The notes beneath the pieces are model-generated. The model had not been told where the DNA came from. It was given only the letters and a program-made list of their open reading frames with translations, and ran no database searches. DNA of 64,000 bases from Oncomelania hupensis (taxonomy: Eukaryota > Mollusca > Gastropoda > Littorinimorpha > Pomatiopsidae). The stretch spans positions 38,099,330 through 38,163,329 of the forward strand of contig CM072511.1 in the NCBI GenBank assembly GCA_036898135.1, given 5' to 3'. The position numbers and the translations under genes were made by a program. Shown here one piece after another: positions 34,912 to 47,041 of this stretch. Each line of letters begins with the position of its first letter. Positions within the stretch are counted from its first letter, which is position 1.

Positions 34912-35939
34912 ATGCCCCCAAGGCGACGATTGACTGATGCGGATAGAGGCAGAGCTATTGCATGGCTTCAGGAAGGGGTGGGGTGAGAGAAGTTGGCAGG
35001 CGGCTGGGAGTGTCCCACTCCGTTGTCCAAAGGCTGCGGGAGCGCTTTAACAACACTGGAAGCGTCCAAGAACCAAGAAGGTCCGGACGCCCCCGCGTTA
35101 CCACTGCAAGACAAGACCATTTCATCACCCTGTCAGCTCTGAGGATGAGGTCCGCTACAGCAAACACCATCAGAAGACAGCTTCACGCAGCCAGCAATGT
35201 TAACGTCAGCGACCAGACAATTCGCAACCGTCTACACGAGGCAAACCTGCGATCAAGACGACCAGCAGTACGGCCTTTGCTCACCCCAGCTCACCGTGCA
35301 GCGCGTTTGGCCTGGGCTCGGCGTCATTTGGTGTGGACTAGGCAACATTGGTCAAGGGTGCTCTTTACAGACGAGTCTCGGTTCTCCTTGTCTTTCAACG
35401 ACCGTCGAGTGAATGTTTGGAGGCGTCCACGGGAGCGTTTTGCTGATGCGACGGTGCGCGAGCATGACCGCTTTGGTGGTGGATCTGTCATGATGTGGGG
35501 TGGCTTCGCATTAAACTTCAGAACACCCCTGCTCCAAATTCATGGCAACTTAAACGGTATTGGCTACAGGGATGACGTCCTACAACCTAGGGTTCTCCCA
35601 GCTCTGCGGGCCATTGGGGAAGGTGCCATACTACAGGACGATAATGCCAGACCCCACCGAGCGCGTATCGTCAATGACTTCCTGCAGCAACAGCACGTCA
35701 TAAGGATGGATTGGCCGGCTCGATCACCCGATTTGAACCCCATAGAACATCTGTGGGATGTCTTGGGTCGACAGACACGGTCAAACCTCCCTCCAGGAGC
35801 TAACCTTGAAGTTCTAGCGCAAGTTCTCCAGCAAGAGTGGTTGGCTATCCCAGGAAACATCCTCCATAACCTGATACGGTCCCTGAGACAACGATACCAA
35901 GACTGCATTGATGCAAACGGTGGCCACACCCGATATTGA
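34912..35939 (+). pseudogene. Tc1-like DD34E transposase with one frameshift
   Basis: The natural start is ATG 34912 (MPPRRRLTDADRGRAIAW). That frame hits TGA at 34984 because GGGGTGGGG lacks one G. From 34962 onward the second frame is open for 325 residues to TGA 35937-35939. Visible parts, in order: a helix-turn-helix (VREVGRRLGVSHSVVQRL), the GRPR linker, a second HTH, then the catalytic domain with FTDESRF (first Asp), LQDDNARPH (second Asp) and SPDLNPIEHLWD (Glu). Thirty-four residues separate the second Asp from the Glu, the DD34E signature of Tc1. The enzyme would cut and paste the element at TA. Apart from the one-base gap the gene looks complete, so the copy is young. A sequencing error in the G-run is possible. 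Confidence 0.9.
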
Positions 35940-36165
35940 CTCTATAGATTTTTGGTTTCTAAAGTTTTGATTTTGTAAATGAGGGGTATGTCCAGTTAAA
36001 TTGAATTTACTCGAATTTTAAGCGACTGATGTCTCAAATCTTTTTTGTTATTGATGCAGAAATGATTGCAATAAAATATGATGAACTAATAAATTGAATT
36101 AGTGTTTCTGATTTAAAGAGAGACCCATATGTCCAAGTGGCCCTTGTATTATTTTGAGTAGTATA

Positions 36166-36456
36166 GCCTACATTCACAATCCCCGACAAGTTTAACATTG
36201 AATATCTAAATCAAATGTCATATCACCTGTCGAAATATGGACTTTATCTTCTTAAAGGGCACAGTGCACGATGATTACAACCATACTGTGCACCTCAAGC
36301 TGCATCGGAATCTCCAGGACCTAGATCCACGCTTTATTTGGCTCCACCCAAATAGAAAGATTTATAGTAACATTTTTAAAAAACCGGGATACCTTCCTAT
36401 TGCATTGAATTTGTGTGTTTGTTCGGAGTTGAGGAAAAGTACCTTCCTATATTTTC
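36166..36456. other. no recognisable gene
   Basis: A possible small frame at 36237-36509 has no motif. Confidence 0.4.
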
Positions 36457-36705
36457 CTATCCTATCCCGTAACTCGGAGGTCGTAGGGGCACTACAGATG
36501 ATCGTTTAACCAGCGTACTCCATCTTTCCCTGCCCTCAGCAACCCTGATTGTTTCGCTCAGTGCCAAACCAGTCCATTCTCGAATGTTGTCCTCCCACCT
36601 CTTTATCGGTCTCCCTCTTCTTCTACCTCCTAGCACTGTGCCTTGCAGGATGGTCTTTGCAAGACCTGATGATCTGCTGACGTGGCCATGCCATCGGAGG
36701 GAAAG
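36457..36705 (-). pseudogene. LINE family A fragment 8, 3' end
   Basis: The minus strand reads LRWHGHVSRSSGLAK, LGGRRRGRP and KRWEDNIREWTGLALSE, then RSSVV and SYGIG, and ends GGGATAGGATAGGAAA. Only the last 80 or so codons remain. Confidence 0.85.
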
Positions 36706-36730
36706 TACAGACAATAACAACTGCACACAC

Positions 36731-37359
36731 TGTAACTTTTATCTTATCTTGTTTGTTGTATTTGTTTTTATGGTGGTTGATTTTTGTTGTCGAAGTTGTT
36801 CAGAGAGGAGGAGAAAGATGATGAAAGGAAAACAGAGTGAGAAGGAAAAGGAGAAGCAAAGGAAAGATGATAGATTCGATCGTTTTGTTTTGCAAAGCAT
36901 GCAATAACAGAGTGTATTTTACCTTTGATTTGATTTTGCGCTGTTGTTAGAAGAAAGCTTTGTATAACGTTGGTAATTTTCGTTGGTCGATATTATTGGA
37001 GAATTTTCTAGAATCACTTGTTTATTATCGATCGAAGCATGTAGATAAATCTAGTGGTAGCTACGAGATTCTTCTAACCTAAATAAAGTTATATGACGTA
37101 AGACAATGCATAGTTCCGGTGACGAATTTTATTCTGATTGGCTGTAATTGCGTCACACTGGAATGTTCGAACTTTCTCTATAGAGAGACTATGTAAGTGC
37201 CGCACTGTTAAAAAAAGTGAGTTGAAAAAGGGAAAAGAGCGATCGAGCGATTGTGTGCAGTTGTTGATGTACGCTGAATAAAGTTGGAAAACTTCATACG
37301 ACGACTCCTGCCTTGTTGCTGAGTGAACAGGTTGCGTGGATCAACGAATCTGAGTTACA
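36731..37359 (+). mobile_element. LTR-like sequence, boundaries uncertain
   Basis: TGTAAC at 36731 and GTTACA ending at 37359 form a perfect 6-bp inverted terminus of TG...CA type. Inside are a TATA-like CTATAGAGAGAC (about 37178), AATAAA at about 37278 and a following T/G-containing stretch, as in an LTR. The flanks (CACAC and CTTAT) are not a target duplication. An alternative reading, 36945-37422 with TGTTA...TAACA ends, also lacks one. It may be a damaged solo LTR. Confidence 0.45.
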
Positions 37360-37418
37360 CTTATTAGGATTCAAGCATCGGGGCTGAATCATCTACTGAT
37401 AAAAAACAACAACAGTGT

Positions 37419-37890
<472 letters not shown>

Positions 37891-38494
37891 GAAGTGCAGC
37901 AGGTGGTTAAGTAAACAAAGAGTTAAATGCTATGTCATTACATTGCAGACTTATTTCCAAAGCGTGTGCGTTTTTTTGGCCACATTAGGAGAGTGGTATA
38001 ACTATAATAGGATTTTTGTTAAAGGGAAGGAGGGGAAGGGATCTGATGAACGAGGAGTGGAAATGTAAACAAAACTAAGGATGAATGAGGGAGGCGTTTA
38101 CAGATTTATGTAGATGAATTTGGGGGGTCTTATACTAACAACAAGGTAATTTGTTGGTGTGGGTTGTTTTTTATGCGGGGGAATTTCCACCTACCACCGT
38201 CATCCATCCATCACCCTACGCCCCTCAACTCCTACAGAAGGGGTTTTAACCGTTCAGAAACCCATTTTGTGGCTTCGAGTGTATGACAAACTATGGTCTA
38301 AAAGCGTATCCCTTTGCTTTACAACTGCATTCGGGCCAGCAAAGTTCGTGTTTCCTGACATTGCAGAGTGCCATTGAAAACGCAACGGCAAAAACAACAA
38401 CAGAATTTTCACTCTTGCGTCACAAACCCTGAAAATCACTTATGGTCTTTATAAAAACTGATACGTTGCCTTTTTGTATAACTGTCAGTGAGTG
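37891..38494. other. no recognisable gene
   Basis: Nothing recognised. Confidence 0.4.
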
Positions 38495-38993
38495 TCGTTT
38501 CAGTATAAATGTTTACTTTCTGGAATTTAGTGTTTAAATTCCCACTGTCGCTGTTTTATTTGCTCTTTCCCATTCCTGCTCTGTCCTATCACTCTGCTAT
38601 ACTATCTTCTTCTTCGCTAGATCAATGACCTACCTTTTTTCTTTGAAAATTTCCTAAAGATCCTTGTTTGTGTATGGGGTCTGTGGATCAGCTTGGGAGT
38701 GTTGGACGCTTTTTGTGGGGGTGGTCACTAGGGTTCTATGATGTTATTATTTAGCAATATAGGCATTTTATATGTACATGTGTTTTTTGATAATTTATAA
38801 TGATTTTAATTCAGTTTTTGTAACCGGGGGTTCGAGTAGTTGCGGTAAAGCCTCACCGTTGCGTGGGATGTTTTATTGTAAAGTGACTGGCCGGTGGAGG
38901 GCATTCAATTTTTCAAGGGTTGTTCAGTAGATCTTTTATGCGATTTTCGGTCCTGATTTGGCTCGGAAGAGTCCGACCTAAAGCAACAATCAA
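38495..38993 (-). repeat. dispersed repeat B, copy 1
   Basis: The reverse complement matches 44168-44720 and 47042-47450 over about 400 bp (GGACTCTTCCGAGCCAAATC, CCAGTCACTTTACAATAAA, CCTAGTGACCAC, CAACACTCCCAAGCTGATCC). One end is an ATTGATTG-type simple repeat, which suggests the 3' end of a LINE or SINE. No coding frame was recognised. Confidence 0.85.
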
Positions 38994-39515
38994 TAATCAA
39001 CAATCAACTGTCAGTGCATGCTAACTGGATAAAAATGACTCCCAGACAACGATATAATTATTCAACCATTTGATTTCGTCTGCGTCTCAAACGGGAAGGT
39101 GTTTTCTTTTTTTCCGATCTGTTTCACCACACGCTCACAACTTGTTGGCCGTCATAACCGTACATTTGTTTCACTGACAGGTACCATACACGTGATTACG
39201 GTTAAATTTACTTTAAAAAATATAGCTGAGATCAACTTTAACACTTGGGCAACTGTTATTCCAAAAAAGTATTTAGTCCAACCCTGGAGCAAGCCTCTGG
39301 AACATACTATCATTTTACATGGGGGTTCAACTTTGTCCTCAACGTCGGCGAGTATAAGCGGTTCGGGAATTAATGGACGTTCTGTTTCTTTTCAGCGTTC
39401 TTCCATAGCGATGAATGATCCACTGCTTTCAATGCTCGATGGCTGATACGTGTGCAATAAGATGCTCGTTCGATGGAAGATTTCCAAGCTGATAGGTGCG
39501 AGGCTACCTGAACAG
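38994..39515. other. no recognisable gene
   Basis: A 115-codon frame at 39099-39446 has no recognised motif. Confidence 0.4.
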
Positions 39516-40403
39516 TTGTAGACTAGGGGTGTTCGGTTTTACCGGTTGTCCGGTTATAATCGGTTCGACTTTCTCACGGTTCGGTAAACCGGTTTGGCCT
39601 TAAAAAACCGGAAAACCACGGTTTTTCTAAGGGACATCACTCGTCCCGTAAAGCACTAGCAAAATGGCAGAAACAGAGAAATTCGTAGCGAACACGCGTG
39701 GGAAAGCTGACATTTGGAGATTCTTTCTCCTTCGAGAGGCAGAAGCAGGAAAGGTTGACCATAATACCGGTTACTGAAAAGAGTGTAAGGCAAAAATTAA
39801 ACTTGGCGGTGGCACTTCAAATCTGAATGCACACATTCGCCGACACCACCACCCTTTGCTGCTGCTGAAGCCAGCCATTTCCAAGCCTGCGGGCCCTGCA
39901 CCCAATAGATCTAACCCACAAGTCCTACATGCTAGATCTAGTCCGTGTACCAGCAGCGCTGACGCTGACGTGAGCATTGTGACTGAAGGAGGTGCCAGTA
40001 CAAGTAAAGGCGACACAAAACAAATGACAATCAGTGAAGCACTTAAAAAGAAGCAGATATATCCAGCTAACTCCAAGAAAGCATCCGAAATCAACGAAAA
40101 GGTGACAAAATTCATCGTGAAAGAACTTCAGCCGTTCCGAATTGTGGAGAGTCGGTATTTCAAAGATCTACTGGAAACACTCGATCCCAAATACAGCGTC
40201 CCTGGAAGAAAGTACTTCCAGGAAACAGCCGTACCCAAGATGTACTACAGAGGTTATTTCCCTTGCTTACTATGCGCCTTCACCCGGGGTAACCAGTTGT
40301 AACTTCTAGCCGGTTTACCGGTTTTAAACCGCGGTTTTCTATTGGAAAAACCGGTTAAAAACCGGTTTGAGAAATCGTACCGGTTCCACCCTCTATTGTA
40401 GAC
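39516..40403 (+). mobile_element. hAT-type non-autonomous element
   Basis: The element is 39524-40395. It starts TAGGGGTGTTCGG, and the reverse complement of its right end starts TAGAGGGTGGAACCGG. The 8-bp TTGTAGAC flanks it exactly on both sides (39516-39523 and 40396-40403), the hallmark of hAT insertion. The subterminal regions are dense in CCGGTT/AACCGG motifs, probably transposase binding sites. Inside is only the N-terminal part of a BED-finger transposase. The RNase-H-like catalytic core and the C-terminal dimerisation domain are missing, so it depends on another copy. Confidence 0.9.
39664..40302 (+). pseudogene. hAT BED-finger transposase N-terminal remnant
   Basis: One frame runs from ATG 39664 to 40302 with a single internal TGA at about 39775. 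It reads MAETEKFVANTRGKADIWRF, then the zinc-finger region with the stop directly before KECKAKIKLGGG, then NLNAHIRRHHP. A BED finger needs C-x2-C and a final H-x(3-5)-H pair. The TGA sits where the first Cys (TGC or TGT) would be, so a single base change probably killed the finger. The downstream part (ISEALKKKQIYPANSKKASE and FIVKELQPFRIVESRYFKDL) matches the region between BED and catalytic domains of ZBED/hAT proteins. The frame then runs into the right terminus. Confidence 0.75.
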
Positions 40404-40954
40404 TGTAGGCTGGACCAACTTGTAGTACCTTACGTTGAAGGTTATAACAATTATACCCTTTACCCATAGGCACGCTGAGGCGTGCTTTGTAATCGTTTAG
40501 ACACCCCAGTCAAGTGCCATCATGTACACGAAAACTTAATCCCCAAGCCCGACCACCCGCCCCACCTCAGTTTAAAGATCTTCCCCTACTATCCATATCT
40601 GTCAAGGTAAAAAGGTTCACCATTGGAAGAAATACCGAGATACCGTTCTGTTAAAAACAACCTTATCTCGTTTGAACATAACGAGACACTTTCGGGGCAA
40701 AAAGAGCGAAAGAGCTCTGCAAGGGGGCACGACTCTAATTGCTCGACCCCTTGGGACCTTTATGCTGTGAGTCACTGGCTTGGTTATCTAGATTAACTCT
40801 TGCCCTGTGTGGCTGTTTGATTTCTTGTGCAAGCGCGACAAAAGATATTTACTGTCATATTTACGAAAGAGCGCATTTGTGTCTGCAAGTCTGGACCCAT
40901 CAGCAAAGCGTTCATCATGGACCTTGGCAGTGGCATATTAAAATTAATAGGTTT
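40404..40954. other. no recognisable gene
   Basis: Nothing recognised. Confidence 0.4.
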
Positions 40955-41075
40955 ACACAATTCATGATTATCGTAGGAAATGGTCGGCGCCTTGGTTGGA
41001 TTAAGTTAGATTCTGTTTGGGCCAGCACCTTGAGCATATCTGGAGCGGGAAATGCCCTATATAAGAAAGATTAAA
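40955..41075 (+). mobile_element. SINE/LINE 3'-end fragment
   Basis: TTAAGTTAGATTCTGTTTGG, CACCTTGAGC and GGAAATGCCCTATATAAGAA match the 3' end of the SINE at 13404-13480. Confidence 0.6.
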
Positions 41076-42004
41076 TACTGTAGATTCGACGGTCTGAATC
41101 GAGTGATGTTTGTGTCATGGACACATCTTTAACGGACATCATCATCATCAATATCAACATCAGTAGAAGCAACAGGAGCAGCACCATAAATGTTCTATGG
41201 GCGACTTTCTAAATTATTGTCTTGTGTATGTGAAACAAGAGTCAAGTAAACCAAAAAAATCAGTGGATTAAGAAGTTAAGTATTTCAGATGGGCTACATT
41301 AATAGAGAAGAACCTTTTCCTATGGGCTTCGATGTGGCACAAAAGCCCGTCCCGTAGAAGAAATGTCGGTTTTTGATGGTGTTCTTCCCCAATCTTCCCC
41401 ATCAATGCCCCCACCCTATACCTCTTGGTGATGGAGGTGAAGGCCCCTGGCGTGATAGGCTTGCGACGTGTCATCGCCATGATTGATATGTCTGGTTTAT
41501 CTCCCCTGTGAGCACCTATTGAAGAGGTTAATTCTTTCTTCTAAGCTTTTGCTATTGTCTCAAACACCGACATTGGAACGACGCTACTTCGGATACAACT
41601 CTTTTCTACCCCCTTCACCCCCCACCCCCCCTTAAAAAAACTTCAGCATTAATACCCAAGCGCTTACACCCCTCCCCCCCCACACACACACATACACACA
41701 CGCACACACACACTGCCTTTAAATATACGGAATCCGCTACCGATAATATTCTTTTAGATCACTTTAACAGTCGCGGAACAAATTCATATTTGTTAAAGCC
41801 GCGATGAGCCTACGGGATTTGTAGGGATCATGATCGCGGCTTTTCAGCTTGGAATATAGGAGGCCTGGGACATTTGGACAGGAGAGTGACGATTGTGACA
41901 GTCATAATGAGGCACAACAGGTGAACAGCTGGATACGAGGACAGAGGGAAATGGTAAAATATTTTGAGGAACCGATAGAATATATATTTCGAGGCCGTGT
42001 AGAA
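41076..42004. other. no recognisable gene; C-rich and CA tracts
   Basis: CCCACCCCCC and (CA)n stretches lie at 41610-41712. Nothing else was recognised. Confidence 0.4.
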
Positions 42005-43489
42005 TGTCACGTATGGTTCTTATAATTATGGAACTTATTTCAGCTCAGAGAACTGTCAAGACGCAAGGCAACGTCAAATACGAACTCATGCTACCCAACA
42101 GTCGCACTTGCAGCAAGTAGGCCTACGCACTTTGAATAACGCAATGAACCACTTTGCCATCTCAACGGTAAAATGTTAAGTGAACATCAGACCGTCGGTT
42201 GCACTTCTGACCTTAAGACATGGCACTCAGAAGCGCAGTCTAGGATTGGATTGTGTAGTGTGACTGAACATGTTTGAGAAATATTGTAAAGTGCTTTAGA
42301 GTACCAGTAATGCCAAACATAATTTAAACAGTGCATGCTACTTGAGAATAAAAGATCGCCAAAGGATCACATTTTCTCATTGAAACTTTGCACGCTCATA
42401 CGCTTACACACATATTAGTACACACACACACACATACACACGCCTGCGCGCCACATAATTATAGGACTGCATTGCAATAGTTATACCAACATAACATTTA
42501 TGTTAAGTGCGTGCGTGTATATATGTATACCATTTCATGTTTTACATAACTGATGTGTACACACACAATGCGTGCTGACGCGAGCCGTTTAGTGACATCA
42601 TCGCGGCCTACGATTGAGTTTTGAACTTTATATCCACTTAGATTGTTTCAGCCAATCAGGACACAGGTAGAGGGTTAGAACCAGTTCTGGCTGATTCAGT
42701 CAAAGCCAAGTATAGGTCAGTTGTTTGGAAAGTTCTGAGCAGTACACAGCGACACTCGAGCAGAGAAATATCTCCACTGATAGAACAGGGAAGCAGTGCT
42801 TGTTGAATATTTGAATTCAATCAAGTAGCCACGGGCCTGACATTGTCGAACAGACGAGCAGGCAGGATATCGTGAGCCCAACTCAACAGAAGAGCAGAAC
42901 CTAATCTACGATTCGAGTTGGCTGCCGAGGCATCTACAGCATCGTGCGCAGATAGCCCCAAAAGTCAAAGACTACACGACGACCCAGCGTGTACCAGAAG
43001 CTACCTCAACGCAGCGCTTCACCCACGCATCCATTCAATTAAGTGCCCAGGAAACAGTGCACTAAAACTGTAGCAAAAGGACCACAGTAGTCCACTCTTC
43101 ATGAACGCTAGTAGCCAGTGCCCTATGAAAAAAAAATAGCTGATTAGATTATCAGCGAGCGAACCATTCGCATTGACAATTGAACTTTTAAGTTAGATTC
43201 GTACTTCGAAGATCGTGTATAGAGTAGAAGAAATAAATGTGTGATTTTGACTGTTATCAAGTGGCTGGACTACATATGATTCATAGCCATGTGAAAGCTA
43301 GTGTGACAGTGATCTTTTACCATTTTTCTATCTATCTCTGTACCCCATCCTTAACACAGACCGAGCTAAACAAATAAAATGTATTAAAGTAATTCACAGG
43401 GTGACTCACTAGCGGTTTCCATAGAATAGACGTGAGGGTTACAGCATTCCATTGTGCAGAGCCCAGCAACAATAAAACCCCACGTTACA
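42005..43489 (+). mobile_element. LTR-like element related to the solo LTR at 48575
   Basis: The last 400 bases match the reverse complement of 48575-49000 clearly: AGCTAGTGTGACAGTGA, CAGCATTCCATTGTGCAGAG and CCCAGCAACAATA, ending CGTTACA at 43489. Weaker similarity extends leftward (ACGAGCAGGC, GCATCGTGCG). The likely start is TGTCACGTATGG at 42005, as the relative starts TGTCACGATAG. That gives 1485 bp against 1444. AATAAA is at 43232-43237. The flanks TAGAA and TTTAC do not form a clean target duplication, although TAGAA recurs 8 bp beyond the right end. Confidence 0.6.
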
Positions 43490-43504
43490 TTTACAACTAG
43501 AAAA

Positions 43505-44165
43505 AAATGGTAAAGTTCTTCTATGAAACTCCCTCCCTTAAAGCTTTGTAACAAAACAGTTGAAATACAATGTCATAAACTTCTTGGCGTGACATTAGAC
43601 AATAATTTGTCTTGGTTGCAATATATTTCAAATGTTAGTAGAAATATTTCCAGAAAAACCTATCAATTATCAAGGACTAAACATTATTTAATTCTGCATA
43701 AACTCATAAACTATTCCATTTTGGACGTATTCAACCATTTATTGATTATTCTTCAACTATTTAGGATTCTGCTAATAGCAATGCAATTAAGCCTTTATTT
43801 AGGACTCATAAACGTGCAATTAAAATGGTTAGTCTTAAAAACAAAATCTATCTGAATGATTACAAACAGATCAACATACTACCTCTTGCCAAAAGATTAA
43901 AATTTAAGAAAGGAATTTTCATTCACAAGATCCTTTCTGGTAATACACTCTTCTATCTTTCTTCTCTTTTTTCAAGGAAAACTACCAGATTTTCTACCAA
44001 ACTAAATATCCCATTTCCAAGAATTGATTTGTTTAAAACCAGTCTGTCATATTCAGGTTTCACTTTATGGAATAATTTTCCAAAAGTTCTCCGCAGTGCA
44101 GTCACTAAATAAACATCCTTTAGAAACCATCTTTTACAGCACATTCAAATTAGTTACATTACATT
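43505..44165 (+). pseudogene. LINE reverse transcriptase C-terminal fragment (CR1/Jockey-like)
   Basis: Two overlapping frames (43523-43855 and 43825-44112) read KLLGVTLDNNLSWLQYISNV, then RAIKMVSLKN, and finally SLSYSGFTLWNNFPKVLRSA. These are characteristic of the thumb and C-terminus of CR1/L2/Jockey-type polymerases (LGV.LD..LSW; G...WN.LP..LR). A frameshift separates the halves. After the stop comes a (TTACA)n-like tail (44150-44168). The active site and endonuclease are missing. Confidence 0.75.
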
Positions 44166-44167
44166 AC

Positions 44168-44720
44168 ATGATTATTGCTTTAGGTCCAGCGGACTCTTCC
44201 GAGCCAAATCAGGACCGGACAACCCCTGATCCGCATAAAAGATCTGCCGAAACAACCATAGTGGTAAAACTGAAAGCTCTCCACCAGCCAGTCACTTTAC
44301 AATAAAGACATCCCACGCAGGGGATGCTGAGGCAGTACTCTAATTTATCGAACTCCCGTTTACAAAAACAAAATAGAATACAAACATCATTATAAATTAA
44401 TTATCAACAAAACACATACATATAAAATGCCTACATTGCTAAATAATAACATCATAGGAAGCCCTAGTGACCACTTGGCAGAAATCGTCCAATATTCCCA
44501 AGCTGATCCAACAGGCCTCATACACAAATAATGAGTCTGGTCCCGGAAGAGTTTTCAAGAAAAAAGGTAGGTGACTGGTCTAGCGAAGAAGAAGATAGTA
44601 TAGCAGATTGATAGAACAGAGCAGGAATGAGAAAGAGCAAATGAGAAATACAGCGACAGTGGGAATTTAAAGCACTAAATTTCCAGAAAGTGGGGATACT
44701 ATTTATATTGAAACCCCCGG
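44168..44720 (+). repeat. dispersed repeat B, copy 2
   Basis: Same family as 38495-38993 and 47042-47450. This is the longest copy. It begins at TTGCTTTAGGTCCAGCGGAC right after the LINE tail. Confidence 0.85.
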
Positions 44721-44815
44721 CAACCCAACGAGGGATCAAATTAGTTATAATTAGCTACCCAGCAAGAGCTATACATTCATAAATTTCATTATATTGTTTT
44801 CATAAATTGTGTGAG

Positions 44816-44853
44816 TGTGTATATGTGTGTGTGTGTGTGTGCGTGTGTGTGTG
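44816..44853. repeat. TG microsatellite
   Basis: Short interrupted (TG)n. Confidence 0.8.
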
Positions 44854-44981
44854 CAGATCTTGATTTTATATTGTTATGAAGTTATTTTGTTATACTAATT
44901 GTTATTGTTACAATCCCCAAGGGCAAGATGCAAAAAGTAAACTCTTTTTACTTTTGTTAAATAAACTTGTTATCTTATCTT

Positions 44982-44985
<4 letters not shown>

Positions 44986-45059
<74 letters not shown>
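44986..45059. repeat. CT microsatellite
   Basis: (CT)n of about 36 units, with one TTT slip. Confidence 0.95.
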
Positions 45060-45060
<1 letters not shown>

Positions 45061-45239
45061 TCAATTCGAATAGCCAAACAGGTAAAATGAACGAGCATTG
45101 TGGTTTAACGTCTACACCCACCATTGGCGAAATGGCAGACGGGGATAACCATCCCAGGGAAAGAGGGTGTAAGGACCCGAATCAGAACTGAACCACCAGA
45201 GCATTTATACTGCTAAAATGGACAGTAAAAACGGCCACA

Positions 45240-45330
45240 ATGTATATCGCCCACCAAGGGATTGGAACCTGGGTCATCGATGTGCCAGGCGAATGCTCTA
45301 CCACTTGAGCTACGGCGGTGGGACCACAGG
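45240..45330 (-). mobile_element. tRNA-derived SINE head
   Basis: The reverse complement reads GCCGTAGCTCAAGTGGTAGA (A box, D arm) and CAGGTTCCAATCCC (B box) with tRNA spacing. Pairing of acceptor and anticodon stems is poor, so a SINE is more likely than a tRNA gene. Confidence 0.6.
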
Positions 45331-45664
45331 AAAAACACTAAAGAAGGAAAGAACTTAGTAAACACGTTAAGATTGGCCGTGGTGGTGCTCTTCTTATTTC
45401 GCCCTCTGAACAATTGTTTTCATTTCAACCCTTGGCCGTGGTAAATTAGTATTGTCAATTGTCTTAGGATTAGATGGGCCGGGGGAAACACGCGTGGCAA
45501 TGCTTGCACAAAGATTAGATAGGTTGGGGGAAGGGGGACACGCCGGAGGATCGGCAACGTTCATATCACACCTGGGGTGCATACGGCACCCAATGAGGCG
45601 GGAGAAAACACAGAGGAGCAGAAAGAGAAAGATAGAAGGAAAGTAAGAAATGAACGAAAAAGAA

Positions 45665-45666
<2 letters not shown>
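45331..45666. other. no recognisable gene
   Basis: Nothing recognised. Confidence 0.4.
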
Positions 45667-45715
<49 letters not shown>

Positions 45716-45788
45716 ACACTCACCCCCCACCCCCTCTCTCTCTCTCGCTAATAAGCTGTATTGTTGGCTTTTTGTCATTAAAATTTCG

Positions 45789-45865
<77 letters not shown>

Positions 45866-45875
45866 TCTTCTTCTT
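45667..45875. repeat. facing GA and CT microsatellites
   Basis: (AG)n at 45668-45713 and (CT)n at 45791-45863 are about 78 bp apart and complementary, so they can pair as a hairpin. A (TTC)n stretch follows. Confidence 0.9.
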
Positions 45876-46129
45876 CTTCTTCTCTATATATGTAAAGAAA
45901 AACTTTGTGAATCTGATTCTTTCACAATACCTTAATAGCTACCTTAATTCTAAAGATGAAAACAAAACAAAATGCACATATATTTGTAATGTAAACATCT
46001 CAGTTATGAATTTAATTTTCTTATATAACTGAAACTATAGCGTACATATACAATCTTTGCTTTGAAGAAAATGCTTTCCCGTTAGCTTTTACAAAAAGCA
46101 AAAAGTATTCCTCTACCATGGCGTATGTC

Positions 46130-46705
46130 CTCTACCCAAAACAAATGACGCATCAGCTCGATATAGGCTTACTGTTGGACCGGTTTCATTGTTGCCAATT
46201 CTATCTAAACCTCTAGAAAGACATGTTTACATTCAACTCAGTACTTATTTAGAAAATAGCATCTTAATTTTATACTTTTCAATCTGGCTTTAGACCTAAG
46301 TATTCGTGCCAGATATTTTTAACACGTCTCTATGATACTTGTATAATTGCAATTAGCCAACGGAACATTATTGGAGCAAGTTTTCTTTTTCTGAGAAAGG
46401 CTTTTGATATTGTAAATCATGATATTTTGAAGATTAAAAATTATACATCTACTTTCAAAACTCTGCTTCCATGCCATTCTCTTGTTCCTATCTAACTGAA
46501 AGACTGAAAGACTACACACATTATATAATAATGTTCCATCTTCGTCAATTGTGGGGTGTGGTCAGTCCTTGGTCCTACTCTTTTCTGTCTGTTCATCAAA
46601 AATGTACTGTTCATTATTAGCCAAAAAGAAGCTCAACTTGAGCTCTTTACAGATGATTCTTCCTGTCATACACAAAATAAAAGCATCCAAACAACTGAAT
46701 ACTCA
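46130..46705 (+). pseudogene. decayed CR1/Jockey-like reverse transcriptase core
   Basis: Pieces in several frames follow the polymerase order: YRLTVGPVSLLPILSKPLER (PISLLP..SK..E block), FLRKAFDIVNHDILK (motif A region), a GVV..LGPTLF-like segment near 46553, and ELFTDDSS at about 46640 where the FADD/YADD box belongs. Many stops and frameshifts show old decay. It may be the upstream part of the family whose C-terminus is at 43505-44165, but the copies do not overlap enough to prove this. Confidence 0.65.
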
Positions 46706-47041
46706 GCCGCCCTTATCAGGAGGTGAGCAGAGTGGAGTGCTGTCTACATACTTATATTACAAATGTAAAAATGTCAGCGTTATGCAACTGACAGGTCACC
46801 AGCTTTTTCCAATCCGGCTGCGAAAACTACAATACTTCTTCCGAATGACGTCGGCTCAATCGATTCAGCAGACATTCGTGCAAACATCCCCAGTAATAAA
46901 TACGCGCAGTCTATTTTCTGACCTGTTACATTTCTTTGCAATATTTTTTATTTTAGTGATTAAAAATTAAGATCAGCTCGGCTGAAGTAACCTTTGCCGT
47001 TCTCAGTGGCATGCGCAGTTGAGGTTTTAATTGATTGATTG
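46706..47041. other. no recognisable gene
   Basis: Nothing recognised. Confidence 0.4.

Noticed and set aside
35197..35929. Additional frames overlapping the Tc1 transposase on both strands
   Set aside because: They are shadows of the transposase reading frame without their own motifs.
39099..39446. 115-codon plus-strand frame
   Set aside because: No recognisable domain or splice context, and its composition looks non-coding.
45577..46032. 151-codon frame rich in Arg-Glu and Ser-Leu
   Set aside because: It is produced by the facing GA and CT microsatellites.
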